Positions 1 to 6,024 of a DNA stretch of 7,758 nt are shown here, piece after piece. Position 1 is the stretch's first letter. Each line of letters opens with the position of its first letter. Source of the DNA: Planctomycetaceae bacterium. Its GTDB lineage: Bacteria > Planctomycetota > Planctomycetia > Pirellulales > Pirellulaceae. Position numbers and translations under genes: made by a program. The notes beneath the pieces are model-generated. The model saw only the letters and a list, made by a program, of their open reading frames with translations, did not search any database and was not told where the DNA came from. The stretch spans positions 65,962 through 73,719 of the forward strand of contig PADE01000139.1 in assembly GCA_002702965.1 (NCBI GenBank), given 5' to 3'.

Positions 1-290
1 TGGTGCAGGCGAGTTTCCCCGGGGGGTCGATCACCGGGGCTCCAAAGGTCCGGGCAATGCAAGTCATCTCAGAGATCGAACCGACTTCCCGCGGCGCATA
101 CTGCGGCTGCTTGGGGTACGTCGGCTTTAACGGCGCCATGGACCTCAGTATCCTGATTAGGACTATTACCGCTGGTCGAGGCTGGTGGCAACTGCCGGTG
201 GGCGGAGGTATCGTCGCTCAATCGTCGCCACAACAAGAATACGAGGAAACCTGGCACAAGGCCAAGGGATTAATCGACTCACTCGCCTGA
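1..290 (+). CDS. pabB: Aminodeoxychorismate synthase component I (PabB), C-terminal part, 5' truncated by window edge
   Basis: This is the last 95 or so residues of a chorismate-binding enzyme. The reading frame is open to the left edge, so the true start lies outside the window and the GTG at position 3 is internal. The chorismate-binding signature [10 protein letters not shown] is present near residue 7, followed by VRAM, the RG-YCG-GY block and a C-terminal GGGIV...EYEET segment that carries conserved metal-binding acidic residues. The [10 protein letters not shown] form is more typical of PabB than of anthranilate synthase TrpE, which usually has P-G-SGAPK. The enzyme uses chorismate and ammonia from PabA to make 4-amino-4-deoxychorismate in the cytoplasm, for p-aminobenzoate. 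The stop TGA (288-290) overlaps the ATG of the next gene by one base, so the pair is probably translationally coupled. The lysine or threonine residues that would separate PabB from TrpE more firmly lie upstream, so TrpE is not fully excluded. Confidence 0.88.
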   Translation, partial: VQASFPGGSITGAPKVRAMQVISEIEPTSRGAYCGCLGYVGFNGAMDLSILIRTITAGRGWWQLPVGGGIVAQSSPQQEYEETWHKAKGLIDSLA

Positions 291-952
291 TGATTCTCCT
301 CATCGACAATTACGATAGTTTTGTCCACAACCTCGCGCGTTACCTGCAGCGTTTGGGACAGGACACCCAGGTGCTGCGCAACGACCGCATCGACGTAGAT
401 GGTATCCGCTCGCTGGCCCCCCTCGCGATCGTCTTGTCCCCGGGACCTGGTACCCCACAAGAAACCGGTTGTTCATTGGAGGTGGTTCGTGAACTCGCCG
501 GCACGATCCCGTTGCTGGGAGTTTGCCTCGGACACCAGACAATCGCGGCGGCGTTTGGGGCCCGTGTCGTACGCGCCCAAGAACCCATGCACGGACGTAC
601 CAGCGAGATCGTGCACGACGGTCGAGGTTTGTTCCGCGGACTTCCCAACCCGTTGATCGGTTGCCGCTATCACTCGTTGACGGTCGAACCCCGGTCGCTT
701 CCGAATACGTTCGAGATTTCCGCCCATACCCGAGACCAAACCGTGATGGCCATTCGCCATCGTGAGCTTCCGGTTGTGGGCCTCCAATTCCATCCTGAAT
801 CGGTCTTGACCGAGCACGGATTAACGATGTTGGCTAGGTTTCTCCAACTCGCCGGACTGCGAGGCGACGAAGCGGTTCCCGAACCGGATGATTCCTGGAA
901 CACGCCGCCCAAATCGGACGCCTTGGTTCCCGATGTACCAATCACGTTCTGA
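290..952 (+). CDS. pabA: Glutamine amidotransferase subunit of aminodeoxychorismate/anthranilate synthase (PabA/TrpG)
   Basis: This 220-residue class I glutamine amidotransferase releases ammonia from glutamine and passes it to the chorismate-binding partner encoded just upstream. The N-terminus reads [15 protein letters not shown], which is the classic start of the family. The oxyanion loop SPGPGTP is at residues 50-56, the nucleophile Cys79 sits in GVCLGHQ, and the rest of the triad is His168 and Glu170 in FHPES. MHGRTS at 100-105 matches the conserved MHG(K/R) block. The frame stays open upstream to 185, but ATG 290 was chosen because homology begins there and because TGATG couples it to the pabB stop. 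The family is usually about 190 residues. Here about 27 extra residues (194-220), rich in proline and acidic residues, follow the domain. PabA and TrpG cannot be told apart by sequence alone and one protein may serve both pathways; the PabB neighbour favours PabA. Confidence 0.93.
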   Translation: MILLIDNYDSFVHNLARYLQRLGQDTQVLRNDRIDVDGIRSLAPLAIVLSPGPGTPQETGCSLEVVRELAGTIPLLGVCLGHQTIAAAFGARVVRAQEPMHGRTSEIVHDGRGLFRGLPNPLIGCRYHSLTVEPRSLPNTFEISAHTRDQTVMAIRHRELPVVGLQFHPESVLTEHGLTMLARFLQLAGLRGDEAVPEPDDSWNTPPKSDALVPDVPITF

Positions 953-988
953 CTGATAGGCCAATCAGGCCACCGGCAGAAACGCGCC

Positions 989-993
989 AGGAG
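989..993 (+). promoter_or_regulatory. Ribosome binding site for the DUF447 gene
   Basis: AGGAG lies 10 bases before ATG 1004. It is one of the few clear Shine-Dalgarno sequences on this strand and fixes the start of the DUF447 gene, suggesting it can be translated independently of pabA. Confidence 0.5.
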
Positions 994-1003
994 ACCCACA
1001 TTC

Positions 1004-1591
1004 ATGCCGCTCATCTTAGAAGGCATTGTGACGACCACCAACGTCGACGATCATCCCAACATCTCGCCGATGGGACCCATCGTCGATCCGAGTATGCAAA
1101 CTCTGACACTGCGTCCTTATCAGACATCGACTACGTTTGAGAACCTCCAACGGACCGGTGTGGGAGTATTTCATGTTGTCGATAACGTCGAGTTACTAGC
1201 ACGCGCGGCGGTCGGTAAACTGGATCCTGTCCCCGCGCTGTCGCGCTGTCGAGATGTCCCCGGGTATATCCTCGATGACGCCTGCCGGTGGTACGCATTC
1301 CGGGTGCGATCGCAAGCCGATGACACAGAGCGCAGCAAGCTCGATTGTCAGGTTGTATCCCACGGCCACCTGCGGGATTTTTTCGGGCTCAATCGAGCCA
1401 AACACGCAGTTGTCGAAGCCGCGATTCTAACAACGCGGATCACCTGGTCATCGCGATCGGACATCGAAGGGGAATTTCAGCGTCTCGCATCACTTGTGGA
1501 AAAAACCGGCGGAACCGCGGAGCGTCGGGCATTTGCCTTCCTCATCGACTACGTCCGTCAAACTCCCAATACCTGTTTTGCCGCTTCCTAA
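1004..1591 (+). CDS. DUF447 family protein (predicted FMN-binding split-barrel), possibly linked to tetrahydromethanopterin C1 metabolism
   Basis: The 195-residue protein matches the DUF447 family along its whole length. The opening ILEGIVTTTN (4-13), the NISPMGP block (19-25), the L-LRPYQTSTTFENL stretch (34-48) and the C-terminal FFGLNRAK (127-134), VVEAAILTTR (136-145) and VEKTGGT (165-171) are all family hallmarks. Archaeal members have a flavin-reductase-like split-barrel fold that binds FMN; the biochemical role is not established as far as I know. In bacteria the family is mostly seen in planctomycetes and methylotrophs that carry the archaeal-type tetrahydromethanopterin pathway. No signal peptide or membrane segment is visible, so it should be cytoplasmic. 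It lies 51 bases after pabA in the same direction and is probably in the same transcript. Because p-aminobenzoate is also the precursor of methanopterin, a role in that cofactor's synthesis or use is a reasonable inference, not a demonstrated function. Confidence 0.9.
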   Translation: MPLILEGIVTTTNVDDHPNISPMGPIVDPSMQTLTLRPYQTSTTFENLQRTGVGVFHVVDNVELLARAAVGKLDPVPALSRCRDVPGYILDDACRWYAFRVRSQADDTERSKLDCQVVSHGHLRDFFGLNRAKHAVVEAAILTTRITWSSRSDIEGEFQRLASLVEKTGGTAERRAFAFLIDYVRQTPNTCFAAS

Positions 1592-1600
1592 CTGAATGGC

Positions 1601-1620
1601 GCATCGTGTAACGACGGTGC
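1601..1620 (+). terminator. Weak hairpin after the DUF447 gene, possible transcription end
   Basis: GCATCGT (1601-1607) can pair with ACGGTGC (1614-1620) across a 6-base loop, with one G-T wobble. It lies 9 bases after the DUF447 stop and before the 124-base gap that separates the pab cluster from the STAS gene. There is no T-run behind it, so it is not a standard intrinsic terminator. It may be incidental. Confidence 0.2.
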
Positions 1621-1715
1621 CTCACGCCAGGTCCCCACCTTCCATCGATTGCATCCTTTCGAATCGCGTGTTACCTTAACGGCCGGAAACGCCATTTTTC
1701 TTTTCAGCAACGGAC

Positions 1716-2084
1716 ATGCCGATGTCACTAAAGTCGCGGGAACACGAAGACATCCTGATCGTCAGTTTTACCGACTCCAAAATCCTGGACGACGCGCGGA
1801 TCCAGCAGTTAGGAAAAGAGTTGGTGGACAAAGCGGCCCACGCCCAAGGCGCAAAGATGGTATTGAATTTTGCGACTGTTTCCTTCATGTCTTCTGCGAT
1901 GATTGGCAAGCTAGTTCTGCTCAGCAAAAAATGCAAACAGGACAAAGTCGACTTGAAACTCAGCAATATCAGCCCCAACGTGCAAGAAGTCTTCAAGCTG
2001 ATGAAGTTGAACAAGATCTTCGATATTCACAAGGATGAAGAAAAGGCCATCAAGTCCTTCGACAAGAAGGGGTGGTTCGGTTGA
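1716..2084 (+). CDS. STAS-domain protein, anti-sigma factor antagonist type
   Basis: This 122-residue protein is a single STAS domain of the SpoIIAA/RsbV type, normally a small cytoplasmic switch that binds a kinase or anti-sigma partner and is controlled by serine phosphorylation. The N-terminal strands (ILIVSF, 13-18), the helix around residues 27-42, the strand MVLNF (48-52) and the switch loop FMSSAMIGKL (57-66) are in the expected order. Ser59 aligns with the phosphorylated serine of SpoIIAA. The acidic residue normally just before it is Met58 here, and the following glycine is Ala61. The C-terminal half is lysine-rich (KKCKQDK, KKGWFG), making the protein basic, and the gene looks less GC-rich than its neighbours. 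No clear Shine-Dalgarno precedes ATG 1716; ATG 1722, two codons in, is an alternative. The histidine kinase gene starts 8 bases after the stop, so the two are probably co-transcribed. The partner is unknown. Confidence 0.88.
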   Translation: MPMSLKSREHEDILIVSFTDSKILDDARIQQLGKELVDKAAHAQGAKMVLNFATVSFMSSAMIGKLVLLSKKCKQDKVDLKLSNISPNVQEVFKLMKLNKIFDIHKDEEKAIKSFDKKGWFG

Positions 2085-2091
2085 TCCGTCG

Positions 2092-3954
2092 ATGTGTCCC
2101 GACGCCCATCTAGATCCAGTTGGAAAATCGGTCTCTCACGACGTCACGTCGGTGACACATTCTCTCGCTCCGGTATTGCGCCTCTCGTTTGGACTGTTTC
2201 GTAACCGGGACTGCTGTTTCCTCAGCCCCGCCACCGAGCATCTCACGGGACACCCAGCGACTGCGCTGGTGGGCACTCAGTTTCTCGAACAGATTCCGGA
2301 GACCCACCGCGCCGCCGCCGGCGAATGGCTGGCGGATTCAGTCTCTGACGATACAACCCAGGGCAGCGCGACATTTCCTATCCGCGGCGCCGATGGCGAG
2401 TTTCGTGAGCTACGGTTGACACGTCCGCAACGTACCCGGGCAACGCTGAGACCTGAACCGGAAGTTCCAATCGTCCCCGTGTTGTTGGCGGATGCGGCTG
2501 CCTCGAGCCCCGAAAAGGACTCTGCATCCACCGACACTTCGACGCTTGCGGACCTGATTCGGTGTTGGCCCGAACCCTGCCTCTATCTGAACCGCACGGG
2601 AACCATCATCGATCACTCCGATAGCTGCCGGGAACATCTTGTGGATCTCGGCGTCGTTCGTGGAGAGTCCTTTGTGGTACCCGATCGCGATCCCGAACTC
2701 GTGCGCCTCGCGCTGCAAACCAGCCTCACATCTGACCAAATCGAGGTGCTGAATTACGCGATCAGCTCGCAGCAGGACACGCGCCATTTCGAAGCTCGAT
2801 TCTCGCCTTTGCCCGACGGCCACGCACTGGTCACGATCCGTAATGTGAAGGAACATCACAGTTCTGACATCAGCCGCGCCGACGATGATCGTCTACGCCA
2901 TTTCTTGAGACAATCGAAGCTCGGGATGTTGAGTACCAATTGCGAACCGGCAAGTCGCATTCTGGAAACAAACAGATCTTTCTCGAACATGCTCGGTTAC
3001 CATCCCAACGACCTCATCGGAGTCGAGATGCTGGAACTTCTGCATCCAGATGATCGCCAGCAGGAGAGCCTGTTGTTTGCCGATTTGACAACCGGCAAGC
3101 GGCAGACGTTTCGTGTTGAACAACGATTCCTACACCGCGGCGGCAGCGCGATCTGGACACGCGTAACCTGCACGATCGTACCCGCCGATTCGCACCGGCT
3201 GGGTCATCGTTTTTCGATCATCGAAGATGTCAGCCAACGGAAGGCCGTGGAACAACGATTGACCGCAGAACAGCGTCTACTGCGTCAGCTTCTCGACTTA
3301 CAGGACCGGGAACGGCGACTGGTCGCCTGTGAAATACACGACGGCTTCACGCAGGATGTCGTCGCGGCCCATATGATGCTCCAGGCGATGAGCAACAGCT
3401 ACAAACAAAATGACCAACAGACCCCTGAAGAACTTGAGCAGGCATTGGACTTCTTGGAGCGGGCGACCAACGAAGCGCGGCGTTTGATCGACGAACTCAG
3501 GCCGATGATGCTGGACGAAATGGGTATCGTGGAGTCGTTGCATTCGCTCGTCGCACAGGAACGAGAACGGGGCAGCGCCGTGATTGAATTTGTGCACCGG
3601 GTGCCTTTTTCACGCTTGCCACCACTTCTCGAGGGCACCATTTTTCGCATCGCGCAGGAATCGCTTAACAACATTCGGCGTCATAGTCGCACGCCACGCG
3701 CCGAAGTCCGTCTCACGCAAGTCGACAACCGAAATATGGTACTCGAAATTCAAGATTACGGGATCGGATTTGAGATCGACTCGGTCCCACACGACCGCGG
3801 CGGTTTGTCCGGAATCCATGAGCGCGCGCGGTTGTTTGGCGGGGGCGCCACGATCGAGAGCACTCCCGGAGAAGGCACACGGATTACCGTTAAATTGCCG
3901 ATCGAGTTGCCCGACCGAACTCTCGGAGATCCAAACGTGCGTTGGACGGTGTGA
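2092..3954 (+). CDS. Soluble sensor histidine kinase with three PAS-like domains and a HisKA_3 core (NarL-partner type)
   Basis: This 620-residue cytoplasmic kinase has no transmembrane segment. A divergent PAS-like region covers about residues 30-115, followed by an acidic, Ser/Thr-rich linker (about 116-150). A second PAS-like region covers 152-255, and a clear PAS plus PAC covers 264-384 (LGYHPNDLIG, LHPDDR, IIEDVSQRK). A charged helix of coiled-coil type (384-412) leads into the HisKA_3 domain, with the phosphoacceptor His416 in EIHDGF and the LRPMMLDEMG segment near 490. The HATPase domain has the N box around Asn526-Asn527, the G1 motif DYGIGF at 555-560, and GGLSG at 570-574. HisKA_3 kinases normally phosphorylate LuxR/NarL-type response regulators; none is in the window. 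ATG 2092 was chosen because the in-frame extension to 2035 would overlap the STAS gene by 50 bases and adds no domain. The ligand is unknown; Cys41-Cys42 in PAS1 are notable but no haem or flavin signature is evident. Confidence 0.93.
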   Translation: MCPDAHLDPVGKSVSHDVTSVTHSLAPVLRLSFGLFRNRDCCFLSPATEHLTGHPATALVGTQFLEQIPETHRAAAGEWLADSVSDDTTQGSATFPIRGADGEFRELRLTRPQRTRATLRPEPEVPIVPVLLADAAASSPEKDSASTDTSTLADLIRCWPEPCLYLNRTGTIIDHSDSCREHLVDLGVVRGESFVVPDRDPELVRLALQTSLTSDQIEVLNYAISSQQDTRHFEARFSPLPDGHALVTIRNVKEHHSSDISRADDDRLRHFLRQSKLGMLSTNCEPASRILETNRSFSNMLGYHPNDLIGVEMLELLHPDDRQQESLLFADLTTGKRQTFRVEQRFLHRGGSAIWTRVTCTIVPADSHRLGHRFSIIEDVSQRKAVEQRLTAEQRLLRQLLDLQDRERRLVACEIHDGFTQDVVAAHMMLQAMSNSYKQNDQQTPEELEQALDFLERATNEARRLIDELRPMMLDEMGIVESLHSLVAQERERGSAVIEFVHRVPFSRLPPLLEGTIFRIAQESLNNIRRHSRTPRAEVRLTQVDNRNMVLEIQDYGIGFEIDSVPHDRGGLSGIHERARLFGGGATIESTPGEGTRITVKLPIELPDRTLGDPNVRWTV

Positions 3955-3995
3955 AAAACAAAACATGGCGGGGATGAGACGCGGTACATTCGCCA
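3955..3995 (-). terminator. Possible terminator of the ABC permease gene between convergent genes
   Basis: In the 43-base space between the two convergent stops, TGGCG (3966-3970) can pair with CGCCA (3991-3995). Read on the minus strand, the stem is followed by TGTTTTGTTTTT, a T-rich run of the kind seen in intrinsic terminators. The stem is only 5 bp and the loop is long (20 bases), so this is weak. It may also serve to limit read-through from the kinase gene. Confidence 0.3.
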
Positions 3996-3997
3996 AT

Positions 3998-4969
3998 CTA
4001 GATCGGCGCAGGTAGATCGCGGCGACAAAACACGACGATGGCGGCCAGGTAAGAAACGAGACCGATCGCCAGCAAAATCATATCGCTCCCCAGCGGCCCC
4101 CACCCGTCCGCCGCCCCCGCAACACCGGCCATCCGCCAAGACCAGAGCTGTGCGGGGTAGTCGACGGCGACTTGAACCTGCACCTGGGGTTCAAATGCCG
4201 ATAGAAACGTGAACCGTTCCAGAAACGCGAGCGATTCCGCCGATTTGGCGCCAATCTTGATCATCATCTGCAAAATGAAGATCCCTGACACGATACCAAT
4301 AGACCGCCAACGGTACCGGTCCCAGGATGACATCGCGGTTGCCAAACCGGCCACGGCGAACCCCAAACAAAATAGGTTGAGCGTGGGCGGAATCATGTCC
4401 CGGACGCTCACCTTCGTTGACAATCCAACCACGCGGGGTTCGGCGCGTCCGAACGGCAACGAAAGCGTCCAATCGGTCCCAGGAATGGTCCACGTCGGGC
4501 GTGTGGGTGGCTCGACGATCTGAGTCGCTTCAATCCCGAGGAAAACGCCAAACCAGCAACAAAAACAGAGCAGCGCTAAACCGATCATCGTGATGCCCGC
4601 TTGGGTGCACAGCACCTGCAAACGACCGACGGGCTGCGCCATCACAATCTCCATCGTGCCACGACTGAGTTCACCACTCACCGCATCAGATCCTCGCGCA
4701 ATTCCCCAAATCACAATCGAGAGAAACACCAGAGGTTCAACAAACGTCAGCGCCACCCGCCCGGGGTAACTGAGGAGATGTTCTAGCGCCACGGGGGAAA
4801 ACTGACCAAACTTGTCCCACAGCGGTTGTACGACAGCAGCAAAGCTGGGCATTTCCAAAAAGCTGATGATCCAGACGCGAAACCAACAAAACGCAACCAA
4901 AAGAGCCGCGAGCGACACGAATAGCCACAGCGCGTCGGCGATGCATTTCTTGATCAAAGCTCGATTCAT
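3998..4969 (-). CDS. ABC-2 type transporter permease
   Basis: This 323-residue inner-membrane protein has about six hydrophobic segments (roughly residues 12-37, 74-92, 124-146, 196-214, 223-241 and 296-315). The cytoplasmic stretch DAVSGELSRGTMEIVMAQP (95-113) is the characteristic ABC-2 permease element, with the sense 'gene product is remodelled or made by the old or new allele' absent; it is the coupling region that meets the ATPase. A polar loop of about 50 residues (147-195) lies between segments 3 and 4. The protein would act as a pair with the ATPase encoded 82 bases upstream, forming an exporter. The substrate cannot be deduced: ABC-2 systems move drugs, lipids, polysaccharides or peptides, and some are gliding or copper-metabolism related. 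No obvious Shine-Dalgarno precedes ATG 4969. It appears to be the last gene of the minus-strand cluster. Confidence 0.88.
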   Translation of the reverse strand: MNRALIKKCIADALWLFVSLAALLVAFCWFRVWIISFLEMPSFAAVVQPLWDKFGQFSPVALEHLLSYPGRVALTFVEPLVFLSIVIWGIARGSDAVSGELSRGTMEIVMAQPVGRLQVLCTQAGITMIGLALLCFCCWFGVFLGIEATQIVEPPTRPTWTIPGTDWTLSLPFGRAEPRVVGLSTKVSVRDMIPPTLNLFCLGFAVAGLATAMSSWDRYRWRSIGIVSGIFILQMMIKIGAKSAESLAFLERFTFLSAFEPQVQVQVAVDYPAQLWSWRMAGVAGAADGWGPLGSDMILLAIGLVSYLAAIVVFCRRDLPAPI

Positions 4970-5051
4970 CGCAGTTCAATCAGACCCGCAGCAGATGATC
5001 GGTTTCACATCACCGACTAACGACAGTAAAAGCAATCGTGAATGCGTCAGG

Positions 5052-5939
5052 TCAAGGGGTTTCCGACGCAACCGTCGCATGAAAGCGTTCGTACAACGAT
5101 CGCAGCCCAACCGGTTCAATACGAATTTCCTCTAACGACAAACTGGCCAACCACTTCAATATTGGGCCCAATGGGCTATCGGTTTCCACGCTCAACCGGT
5201 CGCCGTCGATCTGGACGGATAACTGCCGCTCCAGATCGGCTGGCGGACTCCGAAAGGGTCCGACCAGGCGCGCTCCAATGCGGTGACCCCGTCGCAATTC
5301 GACAAGCTCCTGAACGTGCACTAATTCCCCACGTCGCATGATCCCGACACGGTCACATATCTCTTCCGCCTCCGAGAACACGTGAGAGGAAAACAGGATC
5401 GTCCGCCCTTCTTGTCGCGCACGCTGCACCAGTCGGAGAACGGTTCGGCGGACCGAGGGATCCAGATTTGCCGTCGGCTCGTCGAGGATCAACAAGGGCG
5501 TGTCACCGGCAAACGCGGCTGCCAATGCCAGTTTTTGTCGCATCCCGGTCGACATCCGAGAGACACGTCCAGAGAGATCCAGCTGGAGCTGATCGGCAAT
5601 CGCTGTCGCCCGGGCAAAACTAGCACCTCGACGCACATCCGAAAAGAACCGTAACACGGCTGCTCCACGCATCGATCGAAACAGTCGCACATCCCCGGGA
5701 AGGTAGGAGACCGCCTTGCGGACCGCCAACGATTGCCGCTGGCAATCCCAACCCGCAATGCGAGCGGAACCCGATGAGGGACGCAGGAACCCCAACAACA
5801 GTCGCAGCAACGTCGTCTTGCCAGCGCCGTTGGGGCCCAGCAAACCAAAGACCTCGCCCGCTCCGATCGTAAAACTGCATGAGCGCAGGGCGACCAACGA
5901 TCCGTAGCGTTTGCTCAGCGAATCTGTCTCCACTAACAC
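5052..5939 (-). CDS. ABC transporter ATP-binding protein of an ABC-2 exporter
   Basis: This protein of 295 residues (from GTG 5939) is the nucleotide-binding subunit that drives the downstream permease. Walker A GPNGAGKTT is at about residues 35-43, the signature STGMRQK at 130-136, Walker B plus D-loop LLILDEPTANLDP at 149-161, and the H-loop His186 in SSHVFSE. The Q-loop position reads YLPGD instead of the usual glutamine, a variation known in ABC-2 exporter ATPases. A C-terminal extension of about 90 residues after the nucleotide-binding domain is typical of this group. The start was set at GTG 5939 because AAGGA lies 9 bases upstream and family homology begins there (LVETDSLSKRYG). The frame also opens at ATG 6014, but the extra 25 residues resemble nothing and run over a palindrome. 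It lies 85 bases after the dehydrogenase gene and 82 before the permease gene. Substrate unknown. Confidence 0.93.
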   Translation of the reverse strand: MLVETDSLSKRYGSLVALRSCSFTIGAGEVFGLLGPNGAGKTTLLRLLLGFLRPSSGSARIAGWDCQRQSLAVRKAVSYLPGDVRLFRSMRGAAVLRFFSDVRRGASFARATAIADQLQLDLSGRVSRMSTGMRQKLALAAAFAGDTPLLILDEPTANLDPSVRRTVLRLVQRARQEGRTILFSSHVFSEAEEICDRVGIMRRGELVHVQELVELRRGHRIGARLVGPFRSPPADLERQLSVQIDGDRLSVETDSPLGPILKWLASLSLEEIRIEPVGLRSLYERFHATVASETP

Positions 5940-5948
5940 GTACGAGCG

Positions 5949-5953
5949 TCCTT
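5949..5953 (-). promoter_or_regulatory. Ribosome binding site deciding the ABC ATPase start
   Basis: AAGGA on the minus strand is 9 bases before GTG 5939 and supports this start over the ATG at 6014, which would put the site inside the coding region. Confidence 0.5.
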
Positions 5954-5966
5954 GTATGCAACAAAC

Positions 5967-5997
5967 GCTGGTCCACCTCGCGTGGTGCAATGCCAGC
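5967..5997 (-). other. Nested palindrome upstream of the ABC ATPase gene
   Basis: GCTGG (5967-5971) pairs with CCAGC (5993-5997), enclosing a second palindrome CCAC (5973-5976) with GTGG (5982-5985). It sits in the 85-base gap between the dehydrogenase stop and the ABC ATPase ribosome binding site. It could be an mRNA hairpin that stabilises or attenuates the downstream message, or an operator. There is no T-run after it on the minus strand, so a standard terminator is unlikely. It could also be chance. Confidence 0.3.
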
Positions 5998-6024
5998 CCC
6001 GCCGATTGCGGCAAAAGAAACGAT

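Noticed and set aside
185..289. N-terminal extension of the PabA reading frame upstream of ATG 290
   Set aside because: It overlaps the pabB coding region, has no resemblance to the family, and the homology begins exactly at ATG 290 with a TGATG coupling.
1649..1677. Sigma-70-like promoter before the STAS gene (TTGCAT, 17 bases, TACCTT)
   Set aside because: Spacing is ideal but each box matches the consensus at only about 3 of 6 positions, which is expected by chance in a gap of this size.
1649..2038. 129-residue ORF overlapping the STAS gene in another frame
   Set aside because: It has no recognisable domain and lies over a clear STAS gene.
2035..2091. Earlier ATG for the histidine kinase
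   Set aside because: It lies inside the STAS gene, adds 19 low-complexity residues and no domain; ATG 2092 gives an 8-base gap.
3584..4015. ORFs on both strands covering the end of the kinase gene and the convergent gap
   Set aside because: These are shadow frames of the HATPase domain with no family resemblance.
5940..6014. Longer start (ATG 6014) of the ABC ATPase
   Set aside because: The additional 25 residues match nothing, cover the nested palindrome, and a good ribosome binding site supports GTG 5939.
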